From CAZPGL01 sp964586175 (GTDB lineage: Bacteria; Actinomycetota; Acidimicrobiia; Acidimicrobiales; MedAcidi-G1), in the NCBI GenBank assembly GCA_964586175.1, contig CAZPGL010000026.1, positions 1 through 31,247 on the forward strand: DNA of 31,247 nt. Direction: 5' to 3'. The position numbers and the translations under genes were made by a program. Every line of letters starts with the position of its first letter. Within the stretch, counting starts at the first letter, position 1. Below, in pieces: positions 7,498-16,265 of the stretch. The notes under the pieces were generated by a model, which was given only the letters and a program-made list of their open reading frames with translations, searched no databases and had not been told where the DNA came from.

Positions 7498-9951
7498 GTG
7501 AGCACCAGATCTGCGCGCACCGGACCGCCCGAAAAGTCCGGCTCGTCGGCCCGGTCGGCCAAGCGCGGCAAGGGTTCTGCGGGCGGCAAGGGCTCCAACG
7601 GTGCCGTGCCGACCAAGGAGCCGCTGGCCCGGCGCATGCTGCGTGCCGCCTTCGGTGGGCGGGGCGACGAGATGCTGGGCCTCGGGTTGTTCCTCGGCGG
7701 GCTGCTTGCCGGCCTGTCCATCTACCTCGACAAGGCCGGGGTGGTCGGACGGCTCATCGACGACGCCGCCGGCTGGACGGTGGGCATCACCAAGGTCGTG
7801 CTCCCGGTTTCCATGGTGGGTCTGGGCCTGGCCATGTTCCGTGAGCGCCACGAGATGGGCGAGATCTCGAAACGCATACCGGTGGGGGCGGTGCTCGGCG
7901 TGGTCGGGGTCACCGGTCTGTTGCACCTGGGGCGAGGCCGCCCCGGGCTCGAGGACGGCGCCGACGAGTTGGGTTCCGCCGGCGGCCTTTCGGGTCTGGC
8001 CGGCGGAGGGGCCTTCGAGGCCGCCTTGTCGACCGGCGGAGCGGTGCTGGTCCTGATCGGCCTGTGCCTGGTGGCGGCCGCGGTCATCACCCGCACCACG
8101 GCCCGGCAGGCGGCCTCCGGTGCCGTCGTGGGGTTGCGGCCGGTGGGTCGGGCGATCGCCGCCGGCATCCGCAGCCTGTTGACCCCGCCGGGCGGGCACG
8201 ACGAGCCGCCGGTCGTCATCGGCGCCGAACCTGACCCCACCCCGGCACCCGAGCCTGAGCCCGAACCGGCGGCCGACGAGGCGGCACCGGCCCCTGTCGC
8301 CCCCAAGCGCCGCCGCAAGGTCAAGGCCCCGCCCGACGGCAGCCGTCAACTCACCATCGAGCTGGGGCCGGCCATCGCCGATTCACCGTGGCGGCTGCCG
8401 GCCGTCAAGCTGCTGTCGCGAAGCACCACCCACGACGTCGACGCCAAGGCCGTCGAGGCGCGGGGGCTGCGCCTCCAGGAGGCCTTGGCCGCCCACGGGG
8501 TCGACACCCGGCTGGTCGACATGACCGTCGGCCCCACCGTCACCCGCTACGCCCTGCAGTTGGGCGACGGCGTCAAGGTGGCCCGTATCACCAGCCTCCA
8601 CAAGGACATCGCCTACGCCCTGGCGGCCGCCGACGTGCGCATCCTGGCCCCCATCCCCGGCCAGCAGGCCATCGGCATCGAGGTGCCCAACGACGACCGG
8701 GAGACGGTGGCGCTGGGCGACATCCTCACGTCGGCCGAGGCGGCCAAGGCCCGGCATCCCCTCGAGGTGGGGGTCGGCCGCGACATCAACGGCCGCTCCA
8801 TGCTGTTGAACCTGGCCACGATGCCCCACCTGTTGATCGCCGGGGCCACCGGCGCCGGCAAGTCGTCGTGCATCAACTCGCTGGTCACGTCGGTGCTGAT
8901 GCGATCCACCCCCGACCAGGTGCGGATGATCCTCGTCGACCCCAAGCGGGTCGAGATGGGCCAGTACGAGGGCGTGCCTCACCTGCTGACCGCGCCGGTC
9001 ACCGATCCCCGCAAGGCGGCCAACGCCCTGGCGTGGGCGGTCAAGGAGATGGAGCGCCGTTACGACCTGCTGTCGACCTGCGGGTTCCGCGACATCACCG
9101 GCTACAACGCGGCCTACGACCGGGGCGACCTGAAGGATCCGCTGGGGGTCACCGACGAGGATGGCGAGCCGGTGCACTACGAGCGGCTGTCGTTCATCCT
9201 GGTCGTGGTCGACGAGCTGGCCGACCTGATGATGGTCGCGGCCCGCGACGTCGAGGACTCGATCTGCCGGCTGGCCCAGATGGCCCGGGCCGTCGGCATC
9301 CATCTGGTCGTTGCCACCCAGCGGCCGTCGGTCAACGTGATCACCGGCGTCATCAAGGCCAACATTCCGGCCCGGCTGGCCTTCGCCGTGTCCAGCCTGG
9401 CCGACAGCCGGGTGATCCTCGACCAGCCGGGGGCCGAGCGTCTCGTCGGCAAGGGCGACATGTTGCTGCTCGGGCCCAGTTCCAGCACTCCGCAGCGCAT
9501 CCAGGGGGCGTGGGTCGGCGAGGACGAGGTGCGCAACGTGGTGGGTGTGTGGGCCCGGCAGGTGGCCGCCATGGCCGACGACGCCGATGGGTCCGACGGT
9601 GGGGACGACGACGCGATCACCTCCGACGTCGGTGCGCCACGAGGCCCAGCCGCCATCGCCGCCGACGACCTGGCCGACTCGATCATCGCCGACCAAGGCG
9701 GGGTCGGGGGCAGCGGGGGACCCGGTGACGACGACGAGTTGTTCGACCAGGCCCGTGAGCTGGTGGTGACCAGCCAGCTGGGGTCCACGTCGATGCTGCA
9801 ACGCAAGCTGCGGGTCGGGTTCGCCAGGGCCGGTCGCCTCATGGACCTCATGGAGGAGGCCGGGGTGGTGGGGCCGTCCACCGGCTCCAAGGCCCGCGAG
9901 GTGCTGATCAGCGCCGACGAGCTCGAAACCCTGCGCCAGCAGGGCCTGTAG
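7498..9951 (+). CDS. ftsK: DNA translocase FtsK/SpoIIIE
   Basis: FtsK is the septum-anchored hexameric motor that pumps chromosomal DNA during division. The 817-residue protein has a basic, Ser/Gly/Lys-rich cytoplasmic start and four predicted membrane segments (about 60-84, 92-113, 127-144, 180-199). A Pro/Glu linker (about 240-270) precedes the motor, which has Walker A GATGAGKS (449-456, Lys455) and Walker B ending in Asp572-Glu573 (ILVVVDEL). The C-terminal gamma winged helix (about 745-817, RKLRVGFARAGRLMDLME) reads KOPS-type polar sequences. The linker is short compared with E. coli FtsK, as in other actinomycetes. GTG 7498 follows a possible TACGTT -10. Confidence 0.96.
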   Translation: MSTRSARTGPPEKSGSSARSAKRGKGSAGGKGSNGAVPTKEPLARRMLRAAFGGRGDEMLGLGLFLGGLLAGLSIYLDKAGVVGRLIDDAAGWTVGITKVVLPVSMVGLGLAMFRERHEMGEISKRIPVGAVLGVVGVTGLLHLGRGRPGLEDGADELGSAGGLSGLAGGGAFEAALSTGGAVLVLIGLCLVAAAVITRTTARQAASGAVVGLRPVGRAIAAGIRSLLTPPGGHDEPPVVIGAEPDPTPAPEPEPEPAADEAAPAPVAPKRRRKVKAPPDGSRQLTIELGPAIADSPWRLPAVKLLSRSTTHDVDAKAVEARGLRLQEALAAHGVDTRLVDMTVGPTVTRYALQLGDGVKVARITSLHKDIAYALAAADVRILAPIPGQQAIGIEVPNDDRETVALGDILTSAEAAKARHPLEVGVGRDINGRSMLLNLATMPHLLIAGATGAGKSSCINSLVTSVLMRSTPDQVRMILVDPKRVEMGQYEGVPHLLTAPVTDPRKAANALAWAVKEMERRYDLLSTCGFRDITGYNAAYDRGDLKDPLGVTDEDGEPVHYERLSFILVVVDELADLMMVAARDVEDSICRLAQMARAVGIHLVVATQRPSVNVITGVIKANIPARLAFAVSSLADSRVILDQPGAERLVGKGDMLLLGPSSSTPQRIQGAWVGEDEVRNVVGVWARQVAAMADDADGSDGGDDDAITSDVGAPRGPAAIAADDLADSIIADQGGVGGSGGPGDDDELFDQARELVVTSQLGSTSMLQRKLRVGFARAGRLMDLMEEAGVVGPSTGSKAREVLISADELETLRQQGL

Positions 9952-9964
9952 GGCGGCGCCAGCT

Positions 9965-10909
9965 GTGGCCGTCGCCGTGTTCGCCCTGATCGTCGGGCTG
10001 GCCGGGCTCACGGTGGCCGCCGACCGGTTCGTGGTCGGCGCCGCGCTGTTGGCGACACGGTTGCAGGTGTCGACCGTGGTGACCGGGGCGTTGATCATCG
10101 GCTTCGGCACCAGCGCTCCGGAGCTGGTGGTGTCGACCGTGGCGGTGGCCACCGAGGGGGCCGAGGGCACGGCGCTGGCTCTGGGCAACGTGGTCGGTTC
10201 GAACGTCGCCAACCTGACCCTGGTGCTGGGGGTGCCGGCGGTGATGTTCGCCTGCCTGACCGTCGCCGAGGGCACCAAGCGTCAGGCGGCGTTGTCGGCC
10301 GTTGGAGTCTCCGTGTTCGCCGGGATGGTCCACTTCGGGGGACCGAGCGTCGTCAAGGGTGTGGTGCTGTTGGTGTTGGCGGTGGCGCTGCTGTGCCTGG
10401 TCGTGGTGTTGGGCGACCGGTTCGGCGGTACGCCGCCGCCTGCCACCGCCGGTGGCGCTAGCCCGTGGGGGCCGACCGTGCTCGGCCTGGTCGGCACCGT
10501 CGGGTTCGCCCACCTGGTGGTGCAGGCGGCCACCTCCATCGCCGACGAGATGGGCTGGAACGGGGGGTTCGTGGGGTTCGGCCTGGTGGCCGTCGGCACC
10601 TCGCTGCCCGAACTGGTCACCGTGGTCGCCGCGGCTCGTCGGGGCGAGACAGGCCTCATCTTCGGCAACCTGCTTGGCTCGAACCTGTTCAACAGCCTGG
10701 CCGTGGGCGGCGTGGTGCTGATCGTCAACGGGGGGGGAGCGTTCGACACCGACGCTGGTCTGCCCCCATGGTCACTGCTGGTGATGGTGGGGCTGTCCTG
10801 GATCGTGATCCTCGCCATGAAGCTGGGCCGCGACATCAACCGGGCCGAAGGGGTGGCCCTGCTGGCCGGCTACGGCATCGTGGTGGGCGTTCTGGCAGCA
10901 GGCGCCTGA
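9965..10909 (+). CDS. CaCA-family cation antiporter (YrbG-like sodium/calcium exchanger)
   Basis: This is an integral membrane exchanger of the Ca2+:cation antiporter family, 314 residues with about ten hydrophobic segments. Both inverted alpha repeats are visible. The first is GFGTSAPELVVS followed by GNVVGSNVANLTLVLG. The second is AVGTSLPELVTVVAAARRGE followed by GNLLGSNLFNSLAVGG. The Glu residues in the two PEL motifs are the expected cation ligands. GTG 9965 lies 13 nt after the ftsK stop. The transported ions (Ca2+ or Na+, possibly with K+) cannot be told from sequence alone, and it has no obvious functional link to its neighbours. Confidence 0.9.
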   Translation: MAVAVFALIVGLAGLTVAADRFVVGAALLATRLQVSTVVTGALIIGFGTSAPELVVSTVAVATEGAEGTALALGNVVGSNVANLTLVLGVPAVMFACLTVAEGTKRQAALSAVGVSVFAGMVHFGGPSVVKGVVLLVLAVALLCLVVVLGDRFGGTPPPATAGGASPWGPTVLGLVGTVGFAHLVVQAATSIADEMGWNGGFVGFGLVAVGTSLPELVTVVAAARRGETGLIFGNLLGSNLFNSLAVGGVVLIVNGGGAFDTDAGLPPWSLLVMVGLSWIVILAMKLGRDINRAEGVALLAGYGIVVGVLAAGA

Positions 10910-10935
10910 GGCCGGTTCCTGGGGCCGGGGCGCTC

Positions 10936-10941
10936 TAGCCT
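10936..10941 (+). promoter_or_regulatory. Putative leaderless -10 (TAGCCT) for rimO
   Basis: TAGCCT ends 9 nt before the rimO ATG in a 41-nt gap after the antiporter gene. No Shine-Dalgarno is seen before the ATG. Confidence 0.4.
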
Positions 10942-10950
10942 GGGGCGTTC

Positions 10951-12195
10951 ATGGATGCGCAGACCTACCACCTGGTGACGCTCGGGTGTCCCAAGAACCA
11001 GGTCGATTCCGACAAGTTGGCCGGACGGTTGGTGGCCGACGGGTTGACCGCGGTGTCTAGTGCAGCGGACGCCGACCTGGTGGTCGTCAACACGTGTGCG
11101 TTCATCGAGGAGGCCCGTCGGGAGTCGGTCGACACGGTGCTGGCCGTGGCCGACGAGCGTCGTGACGGGGCCCGGCTGGTGGTGACCGGTTGCATGGCCG
11201 AGCGGTACGGCGACGAGCTGGCCGATGCGCTGCCCGAGGTCGACACGGTGGCTGGTTTCGGGGTGCCGGTGGCCCTCGGAGCGAAGCCGGTGGCGATCGA
11301 GACACCGGCGTTCGACCTGTTGAACCTGCCCCGGCCGGCGTCGGAGCGGCCGTGGGCGTACGTCAAGATCGCCGAGGGCTGCGACCGGGCGTGCGGCTTC
11401 TGCGCCATCCCGTCGTTCCGAGGCCCCCAGCGGAGCCGTTCGATCGACGCCGTTGTCGCCGAGGCCGCAGCCACCGGGGCACGCGAGGTGGTGCTCGTCG
11501 CCCAGGATCTGGCGGCGTTCGGCCGCGACCAGGGGGTGGGTGAGCGGGCCATCGTGCCGTTGGTGGAGCAGGTGGCGGCCGTCGTCGACCGGGTGCGCCT
11601 GCTGTACCTGTATCCGTCGGATCTGACCGACACGTTGGTCGAGGCCATTTGCGCCACCGGCGTGCCGTACTTCGATTTGTCGTTGCAGCACGTGTCGCGC
11701 CCGCTGTTGGCGGCCATGCGGCGCTGGGGCGACGGCGACCGGTTCCTCGAACGCATCGGGCACGTGCGGGCCGTGGAGCCCGATGCGGCGTTCCGGTCCA
11801 ACTTCATCGTCGGCTATCCGGGCGAGACCGAGGAGGACCACGACCGGCTGTTGGAGTTCGTGGCCGCCGCCGATCTGGACTGGTGCGGGTTCTTCGCCTA
11901 TAGCGCCGAGGAGGGCACCTATGCCGCCGGCCTCGACGGGGCGGTCGCTTCCGGCTTGGTGAATGAGCGGCTGGGCGAGCTGTCGGAGATCCAGGACGCC
12001 ATCACCGCCCGGCGGCGCGACGCCCTCATCGGCCGGAAGGTGGAGGTGCTGGTCGATGAGCCGGGGGTGGGCCGCACTCACCGGGAGGCCCCCGAGATCG
12101 ACGGCATCGTGCAGGTGCCCGGGGATTTGGCGGTCGGCGGGCTGGCCGAGGTGACGGTGACCGGGGCGTTGGGGCCGGATCTGGTGGCGGCGTGA
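10951..12195 (+). CDS. rimO: Ribosomal protein S12 methylthiotransferase RimO
   Basis: RimO is a radical SAM enzyme with two iron-sulfur clusters that adds a methylthio group to an Asp of ribosomal protein S12. The 414-residue product has the RimO-type N-terminus LGCPKNQVDSD (Cys13), NTCAFIEEAR and TGCMAERYGDEL, giving the three Cys of the auxiliary cluster. The radical SAM motif CDRACGFC (Cys144, 148, 151) is followed by IPSFRGPQRS, and a C-terminal TRAM domain follows. The LGCPKNQ and IPSFRG motifs separate it from MiaB, whose own gene is at 16370. The stop overlaps the pgsA start as GTGA. Confidence 0.96.
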   Translation: MDAQTYHLVTLGCPKNQVDSDKLAGRLVADGLTAVSSAADADLVVVNTCAFIEEARRESVDTVLAVADERRDGARLVVTGCMAERYGDELADALPEVDTVAGFGVPVALGAKPVAIETPAFDLLNLPRPASERPWAYVKIAEGCDRACGFCAIPSFRGPQRSRSIDAVVAEAAATGAREVVLVAQDLAAFGRDQGVGERAIVPLVEQVAAVVDRVRLLYLYPSDLTDTLVEAICATGVPYFDLSLQHVSRPLLAAMRRWGDGDRFLERIGHVRAVEPDAAFRSNFIVGYPGETEEDHDRLLEFVAAADLDWCGFFAYSAEEGTYAAGLDGAVASGLVNERLGELSEIQDAITARRRDALIGRKVEVLVDEPGVGRTHREAPEIDGIVQVPGDLAVGGLAEVTVTGALGPDLVAA

Positions 12196-12773
12196 GGGCC
12201 CCCAAGCACTTCCGCACGGTGGTCAGCCCGGCCAACCTGGTGACCCTGGCCCGGCTGTTGCTGGCCCCGGTGCTGTTCGCCATGGTGCTGGCCGCCGAGG
12301 ACCGGGGCGGCGTGTCGTGGGGGGCGTTCGTGTTGGGGGCGGTGCTGGCCGCCACCGACTACCTCGACGGCATCCTGGCCCGCCGTCGGGGCACGGTGAG
12401 CCGGTGGGGGGCGTTCCTCGATCCGCTGGCCGACAAGGTGGTGGTGATCGGGGTGGCGGTGTCGCTGGTCGCCGTGGACCGCTACTGGTGGGTGCCGGTG
12501 GCCCTGTTGACGTTCCGGGAGGCCGTCATCACGGTGTACCGGCTGTGGTTCGCCCGGAGGGGCCTGGCCGTTCCGGCCCGCAAGTCGGCCAAGTGGAAGA
12601 CAACGGTGCAGGGCCTGGCCCTGCTGGTGGCCGTGGTGCCGCCGTTGGAGGACGCCGACCTGGTCGTCGACGTGACCCTGTGGGTGGCGGTGGCGTTCAC
12701 CCTGGTCACCGGCGCCCAGTACCTGCTGGACGGCGGCCAGGCGGCCAGCACGACCGGCGAGAAGCAGAAGTAG
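12192..12773 (+). CDS. pgsA: CDP-diacylglycerol--glycerol-3-phosphate 3-phosphatidyltransferase
   Basis: PgsA makes phosphatidylglycerol phosphate, the precursor of phosphatidylglycerol and cardiolipin, at the inner membrane. The 193-residue product is a multi-pass membrane protein with the complete CDP-alcohol phosphatidyltransferase signature: Asp56, Asp59-Gly60, Ala63-Arg64, Gly73, Asp77, Asp81 (DYLDGILAR ... GAFLDPLAD). The start GTG overlaps the rimO stop (GTGA), so translation is probably coupled. pgsA upstream of cinA is a common arrangement in many Gram-positive bacteria. Another substrate alcohol (inositol phosphate) is possible for this superfamily, but length and context favour PgsA. 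Confidence 0.92.
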   Translation: MRAPKHFRTVVSPANLVTLARLLLAPVLFAMVLAAEDRGGVSWGAFVLGAVLAATDYLDGILARRRGTVSRWGAFLDPLADKVVVIGVAVSLVAVDRYWWVPVALLTFREAVITVYRLWFARRGLAVPARKSAKWKTTVQGLALLVAVVPPLEDADLVVDVTLWVAVAFTLVTGAQYLLDGGQAASTTGEKQK

Positions 12774-12795
12774 GGCGGGATGCGGGGGGGCTGCG

Positions 12796-14040
12796 ATGCG
12801 CTGTGAGGTCGTGGCCGTGGGCACCGAGCTGCTGCTCGGCCAGATCGTGAACGGCAACGCCACCTGGATCGGCGAGCAGCTGGCCATGGTGGGCATCGAC
12901 TGCCATCGCCACACCGCGGTGGGCGACAACCCGGAGCGGATGCGGGCCGCTTTCGTCGAGGCCCTGGAGCGGTCCGACGCGGTGATCGTGACCGGCGGGC
13001 TGGGGCCCACCCAGGACGACATCACCCGGGACGTGATCGCCGACGTGATGGGGGTCGAGCTGGAGCGATGGCCGGACCTGGTGGCCCGGATCGAGTCCCG
13101 GTTCGCCGGGCGGGGGCGGTCCATGCCGGCGAACAACCTGCGGCAGGCCGACGTGCCGGCCGGGGCGTGGACCATCGACCAGATGCCGGGCACCGCCCCG
13201 GGCCTGGTGTGCCCGGTGGGGGACCCGCCGGGAAGCAAGGTCGTGTACGCCGTGCCGGGCGTGCCCGGTGAGATGCGCGAGATGGTGGAGGGCACGGTGC
13301 TGCCGGACCTGGTGGCCCGGTCGGGGGAGCGGGCGGTGATCCGGTCGCGCACCCTGCGCACGTGGGGGCAGTCCGAGTCGGGGCTGGCCGAGGTGCTGGC
13401 CGACGAGATCGACCGCCTCGACGCCGAGGGCGGGGCGACGCTGGCGTTCCTGGCCAGCGGCATGGAGGGGCTGAAGGTGCGGATCACCGCCAAGGCACCC
13501 ACCGACGACGAGGTGGTGGCGGTGCTCGACGCCGAGGAAGCTCGGGTACGGGCCATCGTCGGCCCCATCGTGTTTGGGGTCGACGACCAGACCATGGAGT
13601 CGGTGGTGCTGGACCTGCTGGTCGAGCGGGGGTTGACGGTGGCGACGGCCGAGTCCATGACCGGTGGGTTGATCGGGGCCCGGTTGACCGACGTGCCGGG
13701 GTCCAGCCGGGCGTTCCGGGGGTCGGTGGTCGCCTACGACGCCGAGGTGAAGCGGGGCCTGCTGGGTGTGCCGGAGGGGCCGGTGGTGTCCGAGGCCGCG
13801 GTGTCGGCCATGGCTGTCGGGGTGTGTGCCGCGGTGGGCGCCGACGTGTCGATCGCCGTGTCGGGGGTGGCAGGCCCCGAACCCCAGGACGGTGAGGAGC
13901 CGGGAACGGTGTGGATCGCCACCTGTGTCGACGATGTGGTCGAGGCGCAGCGCCTGCGGTACCCGTTCGGCCGCACCATGACCCGCCAACTCACGGTGAT
14001 CACCGCCCTGGACCTGCTCCGGAGACGGCTGGGCGGCTGA
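12796..14040 (+). CDS. cinA: CinA-family protein (competence/damage-inducible protein, NMN amidohydrolase-type C-terminus)
   Basis: This is a two-domain protein of 414 residues. The N-terminal MoaB/MPT-binding-like domain (about 1-170) contains VGTELLLGQIVNGN and TGGLGPTQDDITR and is linked to ADP-ribose pyrophosphatase activity in some homologues. The C-terminal domain (about 260-410), related to the nicotinamide-nucleotide amidase PncC, contains TAESMTGGLIGARLTDVPGSS and SGVAGPEPQDGEEPGTVW. In this family the domains act in pyridine-nucleotide salvage; the competence link comes from regulation in other bacteria. ATG 12796 follows a G-rich stretch that could serve as a ribosome-binding site. 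It precedes thpR and, further on, recA. Confidence 0.94.
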   Translation: MRCEVVAVGTELLLGQIVNGNATWIGEQLAMVGIDCHRHTAVGDNPERMRAAFVEALERSDAVIVTGGLGPTQDDITRDVIADVMGVELERWPDLVARIESRFAGRGRSMPANNLRQADVPAGAWTIDQMPGTAPGLVCPVGDPPGSKVVYAVPGVPGEMREMVEGTVLPDLVARSGERAVIRSRTLRTWGQSESGLAEVLADEIDRLDAEGGATLAFLASGMEGLKVRITAKAPTDDEVVAVLDAEEARVRAIVGPIVFGVDDQTMESVVLDLLVERGLTVATAESMTGGLIGARLTDVPGSSRAFRGSVVAYDAEVKRGLLGVPEGPVVSEAAVSAMAVGVCAAVGADVSIAVSGVAGPEPQDGEEPGTVWIATCVDDVVEAQRLRYPFGRTMTRQLTVITALDLLRRRLGG

Positions 14041-14046
14041 GGCGCC

Positions 14047-14538
14047 GTGCGTCTGTTCGTTGCGGTGTGGCCGACGCCGGCCGTCGTCGAGGAATTGGGT
14101 GCCCTGCCCCGGCCGGCGGCGCCGGGGCTGCGTTGGACCACGGCCGACCAGTGGCACGTCACCCTGCGGTTCCTCGGTGACGCCGACCCCGGCGAGGCCG
14201 CGGACGCCCTGGCCCGGCTGGCCGGAGCTTCCACCGAAGCCGTGCTCGGTCCGGCGACCGCCGAACTGGGCCGTGGTGTGCTGACGGTGCCGGTGGCCGG
14301 GGTCGACGAGCTGGCCGCCGCGGTGATCGCCGTCACCGCCGAGGTGGGGGAGCCGCCCGAGCAGCGGGAGTTCACCGGTCACCTCACCCTGGCCCGCAGC
14401 CGGGGCCCCCTGCCCGACGGGGCGGTCGGTCAGCCGTGCGCTGGCCGCTTCCCGGTCGACGAGGTGGCCCTGGTGGCGTCGCGCACCGAGCCCGGCGGCG
14501 CCCGCTACGAGGTGATCGGGCGTTTCGCCCTCGGCTGA
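14047..14538 (+). CDS. thpR: RNA 2',3'-cyclic phosphodiesterase (2H family, LigT-like)
   Basis: 2H phosphoesterases of this clade open 2',3'-cyclic phosphates on RNA. The 163-residue product begins MRLFVAVWP, typical of the family, and has both catalytic HxTx motifs: HVTL with His37 and HLTL with His112. It starts 6 nt after the cinA stop, so it is very probably in the same transcript. It converges on msrB with only 10 nt between the two stops. A cinA, ligT-like, recA order is also known in the Deinococcus-Thermus group. Here msrB has come between thpR and recA. Confidence 0.9.
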   Translation: MRLFVAVWPTPAVVEELGALPRPAAPGLRWTTADQWHVTLRFLGDADPGEAADALARLAGASTEAVLGPATAELGRGVLTVPVAGVDELAAAVIAVTAEVGEPPEQREFTGHLTLARSRGPLPDGAVGQPCAGRFPVDEVALVASRTEPGGARYEVIGRFALG

Positions 14539-14548
14539 ACGGGGAGGC

Positions 14549-14944
14549 TCAGTCGGCGTCGAGGCGCAGGCAGGCTGAGTTGATGCAGTAGCGGTCGCCG
14601 GTGGGGGCCGGACCGTCGGGGAACACGTGCCCGAGGTGGGCACCGCACGACCGGCAGCGGGTCTCGGTGCGCACCATGCCCAGGCTGGTGTCGGAGTGGC
14701 TGTCGAGGCGGTCGGCGTCGATCGGCTCCCAGAAGCTGGGCCACCCCGACCCGGAGTCGTACTTGGTGTCGCTGGCGAACAGCGGCTCGTCGCACACCAC
14801 GCAGCGGTAGGTGCCGGCCCGCTTGTCGTCCACGTACTCGCCGGTGAACGCCCGCTCGGTGCCGGCCTCCTGGGTGCAGTGGTACTGCATGGGGGTCAGC
14901 CGGGCCCGCAGGTCGGCGTTGGACTCGCTGGGGGTCTCGCTCAT
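14549..14944 (-). CDS. msrB: Peptide-methionine (R)-S-oxide reductase
   Basis: MsrB repairs the R epimer of methionine sulfoxide in proteins. The 131-residue product has the two zinc-binding pairs, CVVC (Cys48, Cys51) and CRSC (Cys97, Cys100), and the catalytic Cys120 in RYCINSACL. It also shows the conserved YDSGSGWPSFW and GHVFPDGP segments. The ATG at 14944 is chosen because the family core begins soon after it, and because TAGTTT on the minus strand ends 8 nt upstream. Longer in-frame starts would run into the recA promoter. It is divergent from recA and may feel LexA binding there, although its own -10 lies about 35 bp from the LexA box. Confidence 0.95.
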   Translation of the reverse strand: MSETPSESNADLRARLTPMQYHCTQEAGTERAFTGEYVDDKRAGTYRCVVCDEPLFASDTKYDSGSGWPSFWEPIDADRLDSHSDTSLGMVRTETRCRSCGAHLGHVFPDGPAPTGDRYCINSACLRLDAD

Positions 14945-14952
14945 GGGTCCGA

Positions 14953-14958
14953 AAACTA
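14953..14958 (-). promoter_or_regulatory. Putative leaderless -10 (TAGTTT) for msrB
   Basis: Read on the minus strand, TAGTTT ends 8 nt before the msrB ATG. It fits the TANNNT-plus-short-spacer pattern seen at other starts in this window. Confidence 0.4.
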
Positions 14959-14986
14959 GCCGAACGGGCGGATCGGGCTTGAATAC

Positions 14987-15016
14987 TTGCATCGAACGCC
15001 TGTTCGCAATTACGCT
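14987..15016 (+). promoter_or_regulatory. recA SOS promoter with LexA box
   Basis: TTGCAT (14987-14992) and TACGCT (15011-15016) are separated by 18 bp and make a plausible sigma-A promoter. The spacer holds CGAACGCCTGTTCG (14993-15006), a perfect GAAC-N4-GTTC operator of the Gram-positive/actinobacterial LexA type. LexA bound here would block RNA polymerase. A second TANNNT element, TAGGGT (15068-15073), lies nearer to recA and might be a damage-independent promoter, as is known for recA in mycobacteria. Confidence 0.8.
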
Positions 15017-15131
15017 GTTGTCATTCGAGAACGCCAGCGGCCGCCGAGCCCTGTCACACCCCATCTCTAGGGTCACCGACAACTACTCCCGCATCCACAG
15101 CACACGACTTCGACACGAACGGAGCACCACG

Positions 15132-16256
15132 ATGAGCAAGATCGCCAAGCCGGGCAAGCCCCTCCCGCCCGAGGGCCTCGACACCGAGGGCCGCGGCAAG
15201 GCCCTCGACCTCGCCCTCGGGCAGATCGAGAAGCAGTTCGGTGCCGGTGCCGTCATGAAGATGGGCGACAAGGCCTCCATGGCCATCGAGACCGTTCCCA
15301 CCGGCGCCCTGGCCCTCGACCTGGCCCTCGGCATCGGCGGCCTGCCCCGGGGCCGGGTCGTCGAGATCTACGGTCCGGAGGGTTCCGGCAAGACCACCCT
15401 GGCGACCCACGTGGTCGCCGAGGCCCAGCGCAACGGCGGCATCTGCGCCTACATCGACGCTGAACACGCCATGGACCCGGTGTACGCCCGGGCCATCGGC
15501 GTCGACGTCGACGAGCTGCTCATCTCCCAGCCCGACACCGGCGAGCAGGCCCTCGAGATCGCCGACATGCTCATCCGTTCCGGCGCCCTCGACGTGGTGG
15601 TCATCGACTCAGTGGCCGCCCTTACCCCCCGGGCCGAGATCGAGGGCGACATGGGCGACGCCCACGTCGGCCTCCAGGCCCGGCTCATGTCCCAGGCCCT
15701 GCGCAAGCTCACCTCCAACCTCAACAAGTCCAAGACCATCTGCGTGTTCATCAACCAGCTGCGCGAGAAGATCGGCGTCATGTTCGGGTCGCCCGAGACC
15801 ACGCCGGGCGGGCGGGCGTTGAAGTTCTACTCGTCGGTCCGGCTCGACATCCGCCGCATCGAAGCCATCAAGGACGGCGTCGAGGTGGTCGGCAACCGCA
15901 CTCGGGTCAAGGTGGTCAAGAACAAGTGCGCCCCGCCGTTCCGGCAGGCCGAGTTCGACATCATGTACGGCCGGGGCATCAGCCGCGAGGGTTCAGTCGT
16001 CGACCTGGGTGTCGACCTGGGCGTCGTCAAGAAGTCGGGCGCCTGGTACACGTACGAGGGCGAACAGCTGGGCCAGGGCCGGGAGAACGCCAAGAAATTC
16101 CTGGCCGACAACCCCGAGATCATGATGGAGATCACCGACCGGGTGTGGCGCGAGGTCGCCCCCGAACCGGACGAGACCGTCGAGGCCGAAGCCGAGGGTC
16201 TGGCCGACGACGCCTTCACCGACGTCGACGACCTCCCCATCAGCCTCGACGACTGA
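15132..16256 (+). CDS. recA: Recombinase A
   Basis: RecA forms filaments on single-stranded DNA, drives strand exchange and stimulates LexA self-cleavage. The 374-residue product has Walker A GPEGSGKTT (residues 81-89), YIDAEHAMDP, the Walker B segment DVVVIDSVAAL, the L2-region motif NQLREKIGVMFGSPETTPGG and an acidic C-terminus ending ISLDD. No intein is present. ATG 15132 is preceded by GGAG (15121-15124). A longer in-frame reading upstream would run through the SOS promoter and is not credible. The transcript should carry a leader of about 110 nt. recX, which often follows recA in actinomycetes, is absent; miaB comes next. Confidence 0.98.
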   Translation: MSKIAKPGKPLPPEGLDTEGRGKALDLALGQIEKQFGAGAVMKMGDKASMAIETVPTGALALDLALGIGGLPRGRVVEIYGPEGSGKTTLATHVVAEAQRNGGICAYIDAEHAMDPVYARAIGVDVDELLISQPDTGEQALEIADMLIRSGALDVVVIDSVAALTPRAEIEGDMGDAHVGLQARLMSQALRKLTSNLNKSKTICVFINQLREKIGVMFGSPETTPGGRALKFYSSVRLDIRRIEAIKDGVEVVGNRTRVKVVKNKCAPPFRQAEFDIMYGRGISREGSVVDLGVDLGVVKKSGAWYTYEGEQLGQGRENAKKFLADNPEIMMEITDRVWREVAPEPDETVEAEAEGLADDAFTDVDDLPISLDD

Positions 16257-16265
16257 CCCGCCCTC

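Noticed and set aside
8383..10278. Long antisense open frames, such as the 631-codon one opposite ftsK and similar ones opposite dapA and nrdJ
   Set aside because: They are low-complexity His/Arg/Gly/Val-rich shadows caused by codon bias in GC-rich genes; each lies opposite a well-identified gene.
14811..15131. N-terminal extension of recA upstream of 15132
   Set aside because: The extra frame crosses the msrB gene and the SOS promoter. RecA proteins start near MSKIAKPG-like sequence, and GGAG precedes ATG 15132.
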